DNA of 64,000 nucleotides from Actinoplanes sp. L3-i22. Lineage in GTDB: Bacteria > Actinomycetota > Actinomycetes > Mycobacteriales > Micromonosporaceae. The notes under the pieces were generated by a model that was not told the DNA's origin, did not search any database, and saw nothing but the letters and a program-made list of their open reading frames with translations. The position numbers and the translations under genes were made by a program. Each line of letters begins with the position of its first letter. The stretch's first letter is position 1. Below, in pieces: positions 7,196 through 16,133 of this stretch. Where the stretch lies: the NCBI RefSeq assembly GCF_019704555.1, contig NZ_AP024745.1:6270501-6334500 (forward strand), in the 5' to 3' direction.

Positions 7196-8707
7196 ATGAG
7201 TGCCGACGTCCTGGAGGTGCCCGTAGCGACGACGGCGCGCTCCGCCACCTCACTGCGGGCCGTCTGGCCCGCCATCCTCGGCCTGTCGGTCGTCTTCCTG
7301 GTGGAGATGCTCGACAACACCGTGCTCAACGTGGCCCTGCCGACCATCGCCCGGGAGCTGAACGCGTCCGCGTCGGCCCTGCAGTGGATCACCTCGGGCT
7401 ACTCACTGCTCTTCGGCGGCCTGATGATCGCCTTCGGCGCGATCGCCGACCGGTACGGCACCCGCAAGATCATGCTGATCGGCCTGACCCTGTTCGCCCT
7501 CGCCAACCTGCTGGTCCTGTTCGTCACCACCCCGGGCCAGCTGATCGCCGTCCGGGCCGCGATCGGGATCACCGCCGCGATGACCGCGCCCGGCACCATG
7601 GCGCTCTGCTTCCGCCTGTTCGACCAGGAGAACCTGCTGATGCGGGCCACCTCGCTGATCGTCACGGTCGGCCTGGTCGGGATGGCGACCGGCCCGACCC
7701 TCGGCGGCCTCGTCCTGCAGGTCCTGCCGTGGCAGACGCTGCTGGTGATGAACGTGCCGATCGCCCTGCTCGCGATCGCCTGCATCCGCTTCGGCATCCC
7801 CGCCGACGACCCGGCCAAGCGCAACCCGTCACCGCTCGATCTGCCCGGCGCCCTGCTCGGCACGACCACGATCGTCCTCGCGCTCTGGACCGCCACCCTC
7901 GCCGTCGAGGACGGCTGGACCTCGTCCACCCCGTGGCTCGCCGGTGCCGGTGCGGTGCTCGCCGCCGTCGCGTTCGTCGTCCGGGAGCGCACCACCGCCC
8001 ACCCGATGTTCGACTTCGCGCTGCTCAAGCGCCCGGCGGTGTCGGCCAGCCTGGCCTACGAGGCGTCGCTCGGCCTCGGCATGGCGGTGATCGGCTTCAC
8101 CGTCACGCTGCAACTCCAGCTGGTCTGGGGCTGGTCTCCGGCGCAGGCCGCGCTCGGCAACCTGCCGCAGGTGGTGGTGATGCTGGCGATCGGCCCGTTC
8201 GTCGAGAAGATCGTCGACAAGCTCGGCACCAACCGGGCCGCCGTCCTGGGCGCCTCGTCGTTCCTGGCCGGCCTGCTGATCTACGGCGTGCTCGGCCGGC
8301 AGAACTACGTGTGGATCGCGATCGCGCTCGCCCTCACCGCGGCCGGCATGCGGGTCGTCGCCACCATCGCCGGGGTGACCGTGATGCGCGGCCTCCCGGA
8401 GGACCAGACGTCGATCGGTGCGGCGATGAGCGACACCAGCCAGGAGGTGGCCAGCAGCGTCGGCATGGCGGTCACCGGCACGATCGTGGCCGCGGCCCTC
8501 GGCGGCTCGCTGATCACGATCGGCGCCGGCGCGGCCGGCGCCCACACGTTCGAGAACGCGGTCACGACGGCGACCCTGGTGCTGACCGGCCTGTGCGCGG
8601 CCCTGATCGTCTGGGCGGCCCGCCGCGCCGCCAAGGCCCCGGCCACCGCCCTCGCCGCCACCGCCGACTCCGACGACTCCGTCGCCGCTCCGGCCCCGGC
8701 CGCGTAG
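7196..8707 (+). CDS. DHA2-type MFS drug efflux transporter
   Basis: A 503-residue proton-coupled exporter of the 14-helix EmrB/QacA type. Helix 1 carries the family pattern EMLDNTVLNVALPTIAREL. The loop after helix 2 reads GAIADRYGTRKIM, the MFS motif A region, and helix 5 has GMATGPTLGG, the antiporter motif C. About fourteen hydrophobic segments alternate along the chain. AGAAGGAGG ends five bases before the ATG. Expression is presumably released when the divergent TetR protein leaves its two operators. The substrate cannot be read from sequence. Confidence 0.9.
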   Translation: MSADVLEVPVATTARSATSLRAVWPAILGLSVVFLVEMLDNTVLNVALPTIARELNASASALQWITSGYSLLFGGLMIAFGAIADRYGTRKIMLIGLTLFALANLLVLFVTTPGQLIAVRAAIGITAAMTAPGTMALCFRLFDQENLLMRATSLIVTVGLVGMATGPTLGGLVLQVLPWQTLLVMNVPIALLAIACIRFGIPADDPAKRNPSPLDLPGALLGTTTIVLALWTATLAVEDGWTSSTPWLAGAGAVLAAVAFVVRERTTAHPMFDFALLKRPAVSASLAYEASLGLGMAVIGFTVTLQLQLVWGWSPAQAALGNLPQVVVMLAIGPFVEKIVDKLGTNRAAVLGASSFLAGLLIYGVLGRQNYVWIAIALALTAAGMRVVATIAGVTVMRGLPEDQTSIGAAMSDTSQEVASSVGMAVTGTIVAAALGGSLITIGAGAAGAHTFENAVTTATLVLTGLCAALIVWAARRAAKAPATALAATADSDDSVAAPAPAA

Positions 8708-8723
8708 CCGGACCGCACCGATC

Positions 8724-8754
8724 GATGCCCGCGGCCGGGTCGGCCGCGGGCATC
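8724..8754. terminator. Bidirectional terminator hairpin
   Basis: A perfect 13-bp stem, GATGCCCGCGGCC pairing with GGCCGCGGGCATC, closes a 5-base loop. It lies between the convergent transporter and the gene at 8753, whose stop codon it reaches. Confidence 0.8.
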
Positions 8755-9154
8755 AGCCGTTCGCGGAGTTCACCACCCGCTCCCACTCGCCGAGCAGGCC
8801 GTCGGCGAGCATCCGGTCCAGGACGCCGGACTCGATCTCGCCGATGTCCTCCCCGGCCAGCGCGACCATCAACGCCACGTCGTGGTCGGCCGAGATCCGG
8901 CAGGCGGCGCCGAGCAGCTCTTTGACCTCGTCCAGGTGCGCCCGGTCCACCTCGCGGTCCAGCTCCGCACCCCACGGCGGCCGAGCCGTGTAGATCGACA
9001 ACACCAGCCCGTCGGCGAACCTCGGCGGGCCCAGGACCCACGATCGCCGCCCGGCGAGCTCGTCAGCGGCGGCCCGCAGCGCGTCGGCGACCGCCGGCGG
9101 CAGCGGCCCTTCCACCGTGACGAACAGGCGATCGATCGGATGCTCGTCCCTCAT
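8753..9154 (-). CDS. Hypothetical protein coupled to a GNAT acetyltransferase
   Basis: A 133-residue acidic protein that I do not recognise. It has no signal peptide or membrane helix. It begins MRDEHPIDRLFVTVEG, has a conserved-looking SWVLGPPRF segment, and ends in a helical acidic tail (EDIGEIESGVLDRMLADGLLGEW). Its ATG overlaps the TGA of the upstream acetyltransferase (ATGA at 9151-9154), so it is translationally coupled and probably works in the same process, perhaps as an immunity or accessory protein. Its own stop lies on the shared terminator. Confidence 0.6.
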   Translation of the reverse strand: MRDEHPIDRLFVTVEGPLPPAVADALRAAADELAGRRSWVLGPPRFADGLVLSIYTARPPWGAELDREVDRAHLDEVKELLGAACRISADHDVALMVALAGEDIGEIESGVLDRMLADGLLGEWERVVNSANG

Positions 9155-9666
9155 CGGAGCACCACCGGGCGCTCGAACCAGGTGGAGCTGATGGACCGGT
9201 CGCCCTTGACCGCATAGCCGGTGAACGTGCCGACGATCGTGAACCCCCGCGACAGGTGCAGCCCCACGGACGCGTCGTTCGGCAGGGCCACGGCCGCCAC
9301 GACGCGATGCGCCCCGGTGCCGGACAGATCGGCCAGCAGCCTGTCGTAGAGCCGCCCGCCGAACCCCCGGCCGACCGCGTCGGGCGCGAGGTAGACGCTG
9401 GTCTCCACCGTGTGCCGGAACGCCGGGTGCGGCCGGTACGCGCTGCTGGTGGCATACCCGACCACCCGTCGCCCCGCAGCCGCCACCAGCAGCCGATGCG
9501 CACCGACCGGGGAATACGCCGACCACCAGGCGCGGCGCTCGGCCAGGCTCACCTCGGCCTCGTCGAAGGTCGCGTAGCCGTGCCGCACGTGATGGTTGTA
9601 GATGTCCAGCAGGGCCGGCAGGTCGTCCTCGACCCCGGCCCGGAGATCGACGGTCACCCGCCGCAT
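9151..9666 (-). CDS. GNAT acetyltransferase, phosphinothricin acetyltransferase-like
   Basis: A 171-residue GNAT enzyme. The start LRAGVEDDLPALLDIYNHHVRHGYATFD matches the PAT/Bar subfamily, where IYNxxV...sTFe is characteristic. The acetyl-CoA loop follows as VYLAPDAVGRGFGGRLYDRL (about residues 92-111). Related enzymes acetylate phosphinothricin, methionine sulfoximine or other amino-acid analogues. The C-terminal YAVKGDRSISSTWFER replaces the usual KFGRWLDv. It is translated together with the hypothetical gene that follows. The true substrate is unknown. Confidence 0.85.
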   Translation of the reverse strand: MRRVTVDLRAGVEDDLPALLDIYNHHVRHGYATFDEAEVSLAERRAWWSAYSPVGAHRLLVAAAGRRVVGYATSSAYRPHPAFRHTVETSVYLAPDAVGRGFGGRLYDRLLADLSGTGAHRVVAAVALPNDASVGLHLSRGFTIVGTFTGYAVKGDRSISSTWFERPVVLR

Positions 9667-9690
9667 TCTCCCGGACCGGCCGGCCGGATG

Positions 9691-10554
9691 TCAGCCGGCG
9701 ATCTTGTCGAGTTCGGTGAGGTCGTCGTCGGTCAGGGACAGGGCCGCGCCGGCGATGTTCTCGTGCAGGTGGGCGACCGACGAGGTGCCCGGGATCAGCA
9801 GGATGTTCGGGGAGCGCCGCAGCAGCCAGGCCAGCGCGACCGAGATCGGCGTCGCCTCCAGCCGGGCGGCCACCGCGGACAGCGCCGACGACTGCAGCGG
9901 GCTGAAGCCCCCGAGCGGGAAGAACGGGACGTACGCGATGCCCTGCCCGGCCAGCGTGTCGATCAGCTCGTCGTCCTGCCGGTGGGCCAGGTTGTACCCG
10001 TTCTGCACGCACACGATCGGCCCGATCGCCTGTGCCTCCGCGACCTGCTCCGCCGTCGCGTTGCTCACCCCGAGGTGCCGGATCAGACCGTCGCGCCGAA
10101 GCTCGGCCAGCGTCGAGAACGCCTCGGCGAGCGACCCCGGCTGCGGCCCCTCGGCGTTGCCCAGCCGCAGGTTGACCACGTCGAGCACGTCCACGCCGAG
10201 CGTCGTGAGGTTGTCGTGGACGGCCCGGCGCAGGCTCGCCGGATCCCGGGCCGGCGGCCATCCGCCCTGCTCGTCGCGGACCGCGCCGACCTTCGTGACG
10301 ATGTGCAGCGACTCCGGGTACGGATGCAGCGCCTCCCGGATCAGCCGATTGGTGACGTGCGGCCCGTACGCGTCAGCCGTGTCGATGTGCGTGATGCCCC
10401 GCTCGACCGCCGAACGGAGCACGGCCAGGGCACCGTCGTGGTCGGCGGGCGGCCCCATCACCCACGGGCCGGCGAGCTGCATGGCGCCGTAGCCGAAGCG
10501 GCTGACGGTCAGGTCGCCGAGCGTCCAGGCACCACCGGGAAGAGAAAGGTTCAT
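9691..10554 (-). CDS. Aldo/keto reductase (YdbC-like)
   Basis: A 287-residue TIM-barrel NADPH-dependent oxidoreductase. The catalytic Asp and Tyr are visible in HIDTADAYGPH, and the lysine in IVTKVGA. The usual catalytic histidine position reads DVVNLRLGN, the asparagine variant typical of the YdbC-like subgroup. The C-terminal NADP site is ILLIPGTSSVAHLHENI. An in-frame GTG lies 9 bp upstream. It is divergent from an HxlR regulator, with a short palindrome between them, so it is probably induced by electrophilic or quinone-like compounds. Confidence 0.85.
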   Translation of the reverse strand: MNLSLPGGAWTLGDLTVSRFGYGAMQLAGPWVMGPPADHDGALAVLRSAVERGITHIDTADAYGPHVTNRLIREALHPYPESLHIVTKVGAVRDEQGGWPPARDPASLRRAVHDNLTTLGVDVLDVVNLRLGNAEGPQPGSLAEAFSTLAELRRDGLIRHLGVSNATAEQVAEAQAIGPIVCVQNGYNLAHRQDDELIDTLAGQGIAYVPFFPLGGFSPLQSSALSAVAARLEATPISVALAWLLRRSPNILLIPGTSSVAHLHENIAGAALSLTDDDLTELDKIAG

Positions 10555-10575
10555 GCGCTTCACTCTGGTGGGGTA

Positions 10576-10592
10576 ACTTCCTGTTGGGAAGT
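10576..10592. promoter_or_regulatory. Likely HxlR operator
   Basis: Perfect inverted repeat ACTTCC-TGTTG-GGAAGT in the 72-bp gap between the divergent aldo/keto reductase and HxlR genes. A second, weaker repeat (GCAC-6-GTGC) follows immediately. Confidence 0.5.
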
Positions 10593-10626
10593 AGGCACCT
10601 CAAAGTGCGTAGCCAGGGAGCGACCG

Positions 10627-11028
10627 ATGACGACACCCCGGACCAAGGCGGAGTACGACGCCTTCCTCGCCGTCTGCCCCAGCCACAAGCTGCTGGAACG
10701 GATCTCCGGCAAGTGGGTCACGCTGATCCTGACCGCGCTCGGCAGCGGCCCGGACTGCACCGGCGACCCGCGCCCGATGCGCTACTCGGAGCTCGCCCGC
10801 CTGCTGGCCGGCGTCAGCCAGAAGATGCTCACCCAGACGCTGCGCAACCTGGAACGCGACGGCCTGGTCAGCCGCACGGTCACGCCGACCGTGCCGGTCA
10901 CCGTCACCTACGAGCTGACCGGCCTGGGCCTGTCGCTGCACCGGATGATGCGCGGCCTGAAGTCCTGGGCCGAACACCACATGGACGACGTCGCCGCCAA
11001 CCGTGCCACCTACGACGCCTCCGTCTGA
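10627..11028 (+). CDS. HxlR-family transcriptional regulator
   Basis: A 133-residue winged-helix regulator. It opens with FLAVCPSHKLLERISGKWVTLIL, the HxlR signature that includes the conserved N-terminal cysteine used for redox or electrophile sensing in family members. The recognition helix and wing follow in LLAGVSQKMLTQTLRNLERDGLVSRTV. The C-terminal helices MMRGLKSWAEHHMDDV form the dimer interface. It is divergent from an aldo/keto reductase that it probably represses. GGGAG precedes the ATG. Confidence 0.9.
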   Translation: MTTPRTKAEYDAFLAVCPSHKLLERISGKWVTLILTALGSGPDCTGDPRPMRYSELARLLAGVSQKMLTQTLRNLERDGLVSRTVTPTVPVTVTYELTGLGLSLHRMMRGLKSWAEHHMDDVAANRATYDASV

Positions 11029-11348
11029 CCCCGTTCACGACCGAAAAGACCGATCAAGACCTGATTCGGTACGACCTCCGCCCCGTCATGCGGCACTCGC
11101 CCCGGCCGGATACAACGGTTGGGTCACGTCCCCCCGCGGCCCGGCGCCCTCCCCCGCGATCGATCGGTGCGCCCGGCCGGATCGACACACACGCCGTCCC
11201 GGAGGGATAGCGCCAGGCCAGTCGCATGTCCGACATGTCGCCGGGGCCTGGGCGGCGACGCAGCCGCCGATCGATAGCGGACACGGGTGGGTGAACGCCG
11301 GGCTGAGCTGGGGTGATCCCCCAGTGGCGGCGGTTCGCGCGGAGGGCC
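11029..11348. other. Intergenic region, one hairpin only
   Basis: No coding frame here has convincing content. A short hairpin, CTGGGG-TGATC-CCCCAG at 11308-11324, lies about 25 bp before the HEAT-repeat gene and could be a regulator site or an mRNA structure. The remainder shows nothing I can interpret. Confidence 0.4.
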
Positions 11349-13331
11349 ATGATCTACGGCATGATGGAGACCGAACTTCCGCGGACCGGGGTGCACGACG
11401 TCGACTGGTCACTGGTGGAGGACGGCTCCGCCGTACGCCAAATGCTCTCGAATCTCGCCGGCGGCGACGCCGCGGCCCGGACCACCGCATTGCGGAGTCT
11501 CTATCGGATCGCGCCGGACGGCGCCGATGTCCGCCCGTGGGTCGCCGCGGCCCTCCCGGTGCTGCTCGGCCTGGTCGAGGAGCCGGAGCAGGCCGATCGC
11601 GGGCGGATCCTGCGCCTGGTCGGCGACCTCGCCGGCGCGGACCGGATGTGGCAGATGTCCGGCGAGACACTGCGGGCGAAACGGATCCTCGCCGAGCACG
11701 ACCACCTGCTCGCCCTGCTCACCGACGAGGACCCGGAGGTGCGCGACGCCGCGGCCTACACCGTCCGGGCGGTCTGCCGGCTGTCGTCCGAGCTGGTCGA
11801 GCTGCTCTGGGAACGCTACATCGAGGAGCCGGACCCGGGCGTGCGCCTGACCCTGGTCGGCAGCGGCGTGCTCGCCGGCGCGGTCGGCACCGGCTGGGAA
11901 CCGACGAAACGGCTGCTCGCGTGGGTCGCCGACACCGACGCCGACCTGCGGGTCCGGACCACCGCGCTGGCCGAGCTGATGGCGCTGACGAATCCGCCGC
12001 CGTTCGACGTGGAGACCGCGCGGGACACCGTGCTGGAGGCCTACCGGGAGGGGCTGAACCGCGAGCCGGCCCGGCTGGACGACCTGGTCGCGCCGCTGCT
12101 GGCCGGGCAGTGGCTGGCCGCGCGGCAGTGGACGCCCGGCTATCCGCAGGTGGTCAGCGCGGTCCGGGGCGCGTTCCGGAACGACGTCGCGCCGCAGCTG
12201 GACCTGCTCGAACGGATGCTGGAGCTGGACGGCTGGGACGCCCGGCAGGACGCGCTGTACGAGGCCCGCTCGCTGGTCCAGCGCTTCCGCGGACCGTACG
12301 GGCCCCTGGTCGACCGGGCCGCCGAGCTGGTGCGGGACCAGGACTCGCAGGTCCGGGCCGCGGCGCTGAGCCTGCTCTGCGGCATCGGCGAACTGGCCCG
12401 CCCGGCCGCCGACGCGGTCTGGGCGAACCTGTCCCGGGGCGGCTTCTGGATCAACGACGGCGCGCACGGCCCGATGCTGACCCCGACCGTCCGGCTGCTC
12501 GCCGACCTGCGCGACGTGCGCCTGCTGCCGACCCTGGAACGGATGCTCGACGAGGCGCCGGACACCGGCGACCTGCACCCGGCGATCGCCGGGTACGGGA
12601 TCGCCGCGCGCGGGCTGAGCCGGACGCTGCGGCGGCTGCTGCGCGCGCTGGACCCGGCCGGCGCCGCGGACCGGGCCGGTCTGCTGCGCGCGCTGGCCGC
12701 GGTCGCGCCGCACGAGGCCGCCGACCATCTCGCGGACGACCCGATCGACCTGGACACGCTCGCCCTGCTGGCCCGGGCCGGGCGGGCCGCCGCCGGCCGG
12801 GCCCCCGACATCAGGGCCGCGCTGAGCTGCGGCGATCCGGGGCTGGAGCTGGCCGCGGCGTACGCGATCTGGCACGTCACCGGCAACGCGGACGCGGCCG
12901 CCGAGGTCTATGACCGGTACTTCGACGACCGGCGGGCCGCGCCCGAGCACGCGGTCGCGGCCCTCGACGGCCTGCGGGAGCTGCGGATCCGGGTGAAGGA
13001 CCGGGCCCGCCGCCTGGTCCGGCTGCGGCGCCGGCAGGCGAACCCGGCGGTGCTGGCGGCGACCGCCGACGCGCTGTGGTGGGTGGCCGGGAATCAGGAC
13101 GCCGCGCGGGCGATCGGCCCGGTGTGGGAGGCGGCGGCGCCGGAGCGCCCGCGGATCGCCCGGCTCTGGCTGGCGACCGGCGACGTGCGGTACGGCGCCC
13201 GCTACGCCCGCGCCGAGCTGGACAATCCGCTGCGGCACAACCTGCGCGGGCACAGCGTCCGCCCGGCCGAGGTCAGCGCGGACGAGCGGCTGCTCACCCT
13301 GTGCCGGGAGGTGCTGGCGCAGGCCGGCTGA
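11349..13331 (+). CDS. HEAT-repeat protein
   Basis: A 660-residue cytoplasmic alpha-solenoid. Repeated helix pairs of the HEAT type recur throughout, for example LLALLTDEDPEVRDAAAYTV, LVRDQDSQVRAAALSLL and VADTDADLRVRTTALAEL. No catalytic motif, signal peptide or membrane helix is visible, so it is probably a protein-binding scaffold. The ATG at 11349 is preferred because GGAGG lies just upstream; ATGs at 11361 and 11364 are alternatives. An ECF sigma factor gene starts 13 bp after its stop, so the two look co-transcribed. The solenoid might bind that sigma factor, which is inference. Confidence 0.75.
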   Translation: MIYGMMETELPRTGVHDVDWSLVEDGSAVRQMLSNLAGGDAAARTTALRSLYRIAPDGADVRPWVAAALPVLLGLVEEPEQADRGRILRLVGDLAGADRMWQMSGETLRAKRILAEHDHLLALLTDEDPEVRDAAAYTVRAVCRLSSELVELLWERYIEEPDPGVRLTLVGSGVLAGAVGTGWEPTKRLLAWVADTDADLRVRTTALAELMALTNPPPFDVETARDTVLEAYREGLNREPARLDDLVAPLLAGQWLAARQWTPGYPQVVSAVRGAFRNDVAPQLDLLERMLELDGWDARQDALYEARSLVQRFRGPYGPLVDRAAELVRDQDSQVRAAALSLLCGIGELARPAADAVWANLSRGGFWINDGAHGPMLTPTVRLLADLRDVRLLPTLERMLDEAPDTGDLHPAIAGYGIAARGLSRTLRRLLRALDPAGAADRAGLLRALAAVAPHEAADHLADDPIDLDTLALLARAGRAAAGRAPDIRAALSCGDPGLELAAAYAIWHVTGNADAAAEVYDRYFDDRRAAPEHAVAALDGLRELRIRVKDRARRLVRLRRRQANPAVLAATADALWWVAGNQDAARAIGPVWEAAAPERPRIARLWLATGDVRYGARYARAELDNPLRHNLRGHSVRPAEVSADERLLTLCREVLAQAG

Positions 13332-13344
13332 CTACGATCGGCGG

Positions 13345-14244
13345 GTGGAAGACGCGGAGCTCGTCCGGTGCGCCCGGGGCGGTGACGTGGCGGCGCTCGG
13401 CGTGCTGCTGCGCCGGCACGAGGCGGGGATGCGGGCGGTCGCGCTGAGCCTGCTCGGCCACGGGCCGGACGCCGAGGACGCCGTGCAGGACGCGATGGTC
13501 AGCGCGGTGCGCCGGATCGGGGACCTGCGGGACCCGGCCGCGGCCGGGGCGTGGCTGCGGACCGCGGTGCGGAACAACTGCCGGATGCATCTACGGTCAC
13601 GGCCGCCGCTGCCGGTGGCCGATCCGGAGTGGCTGCTGCCCGGGTCGGGCGGGGTCGAGGAGGTCGTCGAGCGGGCCGAGCTGCGGGACTGGGTGTGGTT
13701 CGCGATCGGGCAGCTGTCCGAGCGGGATCGGCTGGTGACGATGCTGCGGCACTTCAGCAGCGTCACGTCGTACGAACAAATTGCCCTTGTCTGTGGTCTT
13801 CCGATCGGCACCGTGCGCAGCCGGCTCAGCCACGCGCACCGCAGCCTGACCGCGGCGCTGCGGGCCAGTGCCGAGCGGGCCTATCCGGACAGCGACGCGC
13901 TCCTCGGGGCCCGGCGCCGGGAGGCGGCCGACGCGATGACCGCGGCGATGCGCGGGGATTTCCGCGATGTCGTGGACGAGCTGTGGTGGCCCGACGCGGA
14001 CATGACGGTGCCGGCGTCCGGGCAGGGCGGCGGGACCGGGTTCGCGCTGCGCGGGATGGAGTGCGATCTGCGGTCCGGGGTGCGGCAGCGGCTGGTCGAC
14101 GTGGTGGCCGGCGAGGACGTGCTGATCTGGGAGACCGAGCTGATCAGCGAGCACTGCCCGCCCGGCGCGGTCTGGCTGCACAAGCTGGACAAAGGCCGCG
14201 TCCGGCGGCTGACCCTGTGCCATCCGAAAAATTCTTCGGCGTAG
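13345..14244 (+). CDS. ECF sigma factor with C-terminal extension
   Basis: A 299-residue sigma-70 family protein. Region 2 lies at about residues 10-75 (DAEDAVQDAMVSAVRRIGDL). Region 4 lies at about 115-175 (LSERDRLVTMLRHFSSVTSYEQIA and GTVRSRLSHAHRSL). The 120-residue C-terminal extension contains DELWWPDADMTV and may be a SnoaL-like sensory domain, as in long ECF groups that lack a classical anti-sigma factor. The GTG start is 13 bp after the HEAT-repeat gene. Regulation is probably intramolecular or through the HEAT protein; the target promoters are unknown. Confidence 0.8.
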   Translation: MEDAELVRCARGGDVAALGVLLRRHEAGMRAVALSLLGHGPDAEDAVQDAMVSAVRRIGDLRDPAAAGAWLRTAVRNNCRMHLRSRPPLPVADPEWLLPGSGGVEEVVERAELRDWVWFAIGQLSERDRLVTMLRHFSSVTSYEQIALVCGLPIGTVRSRLSHAHRSLTAALRASAERAYPDSDALLGARRREAADAMTAAMRGDFRDVVDELWWPDADMTVPASGQGGGTGFALRGMECDLRSGVRQRLVDVVAGEDVLIWETELISEHCPPGAVWLHKLDKGRVRRLTLCHPKNSSA

Positions 14245-14307
14245 AGCGAACTTTCCGCGCCCGCGCGCATCTGGTCCGGTCAGCACCTCATCGGATCGGA
14301 GCTCATC

Positions 14308-15123
14308 GTGACCATCACCACCCACCGGATCAGCGTCGGCGGCGTCCCGCAGGTCTACCACGTCGCCGGCACCGGGCCGATCTGCGTCGCGCACTCCGGC
14401 GGCCCCGGCATCGACTGGGCGTACCTGCGGATGCCGCTGCTGGAGCGGCACTTCACCATGGTCTACCCGGAGCCGGTCGGCACCGGGGACTCCGGGCGGC
14501 TCGACGGGTACGACCTGGCCGGCTACGTCGAGTTCGTCGACGCGGTGGTCGCCGCGCTCGGCGTGCCCCGGGTGTTCCTTCTCGGTCACTCGCACGGCGG
14601 CTTCGTCGTGCAGCAGTACGCGCTCGACCACCCGGAGCGGGTCGCCGGGCTCGCCCTCTACGACACGTCGCCGGTGACCGGGCCGGAGTTCTGGGACGCG
14701 GCGATGGCCGGGGTGATCGCCTACGGCGCCGTCGACCCGGCGATCCCGGCGGCGTTCGAGCGGGCCGTCACGGCGACCGACGACGCGGTGCTGTCCGCCG
14801 CGTTGCGCGAGGCGGTGCCCGTCTACTTCGCCGACTTCCCGGGCCGGCGCGCCGAGTTCGCCCAGTTCGTCGCCGGGGTCCGGGCCTGGGCAGTGCCGCA
14901 GGACGCGAAGCCGTTCGACGTGCGGGCGCGGCTCGGGGAGATCACCGTGCCGACCGTGATCATCGTCGGTGAGCACGACTTCATCTGCGGCCCGGCGTGG
15001 GCGGCGATGCTGCACGCCGGGATCCCCGGGTCGCGGCTGGTCACCCTGACGTCCAGCGGGCACTTCGGCCACGTCGAGCAGCCGGCCGAGTTCGCCGCGG
15101 CGGTCACCGCCTTGCTCGGCTGA
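14308..15123 (+). CDS. Alpha/beta hydrolase, proline iminopeptidase-like
   Basis: A 271-residue alpha/beta-hydrolase. Near the N-terminus AHSGGPGIDWAYL resembles the HGGPG oxyanion motif of the S33 peptidase group. The nucleophile elbow is GHSHGG (serine at about residue 95), the acid is probably in VGEHDFICGP, and the histidine in SSGHFGHVEQP. No signal peptide is visible. The start is a GTG. The substrate could be a small ester, amide or lactone. It follows the sigma factor gene by 63 bp and could be part of its regulon, though nothing in the sequence proves it. Confidence 0.85.
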   Translation: MTITTHRISVGGVPQVYHVAGTGPICVAHSGGPGIDWAYLRMPLLERHFTMVYPEPVGTGDSGRLDGYDLAGYVEFVDAVVAALGVPRVFLLGHSHGGFVVQQYALDHPERVAGLALYDTSPVTGPEFWDAAMAGVIAYGAVDPAIPAAFERAVTATDDAVLSAALREAVPVYFADFPGRRAEFAQFVAGVRAWAVPQDAKPFDVRARLGEITVPTVIIVGEHDFICGPAWAAMLHAGIPGSRLVTLTSSGHFGHVEQPAEFAAAVTALLG

Positions 15124-15157
15124 CCCTTTCTCTTTGGTACGGGGTGAAGCACGCCCG

Positions 15158-15195
15158 TGCGGTCGTGCGGGGTGTGCTTGCCCCGCACGACCGCA
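15158..15195. terminator. Terminator hairpin between convergent genes
   Basis: A perfect 15-bp stem (TGCGGTCGTGCGGGG pairing with CCCCGCACGACCGCA) with an 8-base loop lies between the convergent hydrolase and CPBP protease genes. It could stop transcription from both sides. Confidence 0.85.
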
Positions 15196-15212
15196 TCGGT
15201 GGTTCCAGCCGC

Positions 15213-16022
15213 TCAACTCGACGAGCTGGGCACCCTGCTGGACGCCGTGCTCGCGAGCTGAGAACTCAGCAACAGCGCACAGAAAGCCGTCCCGAGCAGC
15301 ACGAACAGTCCGGTGTCGCCGGCCAGGTACTCGTTGACGACGACCGGATGGGTGGTGCTGATCGCATACGCCCCGACCCAGGCGAACGTCGCGTTGTGCG
15401 CGAAGTGCGCCAGCACCGGCGGCCAGAGACTCCCGGACCGCAGCCGCAGCCGCCCGAACAGCACCGCGAACGCCAGCACGCTGCCGGTGAACAGCGCGAG
15501 CACCAGCGCCCGGTTCCCGTCGTGGTGATAGTCCGGCGTGAGCAGTAGGTACGGCAGGTGCCAGGCGGCCCAGACCACCCCGCTGACCAGGAACGCTCCG
15601 CCCTCCCCCAGCCAGAGCAGCCGCGGCAGCAGGTAACCCCGCCAGCCGATCTCCTCGGCGAACGCCAGCACCGGCCCGGTGACGCAGAGCGCCGCCAGAT
15701 CGGTCAGCCAGGCCCCGCCCGGCACCACGAACCGGGCCAGACCGCAGACGACCACCGCGCCGGCGGCCAGCATGCTCACCCCCACGGTGGTGCCCACCGC
15801 GGCCGGCCAGTCCCGCAGCCCGAGCCGCCCGGCCCCGAGCCGCCGCCACCCGTCCCGCCGCCACCCGTCCCGGGTCACCACCAGCAGCATCAGCAGCGTG
15901 ACCAGCAGCGGCGACAGCACCAGAACCAGCCCGCCGAGCACCCGCGCGGTCCCCAGCGAGACACCCAGCACGAGAACGATGAACGTCAACGCCGAGCCAC
16001 GGTCAGATAATCGTCGAAACAC
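15213..16022 (-). CDS. CPBP-family intramembrane glutamic protease
   Basis: A multi-helix membrane protein of about 269 residues. The three CPBP (CAAX protease/Abi) motifs are present: EEIGWRGYLLP (EExxxR), WAAWHLPYLLL (the histidine motif), and HFAHNATF (HxxxN). About seven or eight hydrophobic segments surround them. Family members cleave membrane proteins or process bacteriocins. The start is uncertain: GTG at 16022 fits the first membrane helix, and another in-frame GTG at 16085 would add 21 residues. Both lack a good ribosome binding site. The DNA for the RRDGWRRDGWRR loop is a short tandem repeat. Confidence 0.85.
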   Translation of the reverse strand: MFRRLSDRGSALTFIVLVLGVSLGTARVLGGLVLVLSPLLVTLLMLLVVTRDGWRRDGWRRLGAGRLGLRDWPAAVGTTVGVSMLAAGAVVVCGLARFVVPGGAWLTDLAALCVTGPVLAFAEEIGWRGYLLPRLLWLGEGGAFLVSGVVWAAWHLPYLLLTPDYHHDGNRALVLALFTGSVLAFAVLFGRLRLRSGSLWPPVLAHFAHNATFAWVGAYAISTTHPVVVNEYLAGDTGLFVLLGTAFCALLLSSQLASTASSRVPSSSS

Positions 16023-16133
16023 CCACCCAGTCTTCAAATCCGGACAGCAAAGTCCATCCGTCCAAAGTAGGAGATCCCCCGCCACCCCTCGGCCGCACGG
16101 CCGACCGGGCGGCGGCCTGCCGCGATGACGTGC

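Noticed and set aside
11054..11350. 98-codon minus-strand frame in the gap before the HEAT gene
   Set aside because: Arg/Gly/Pro-rich with no recognisable motif or ribosome binding site.
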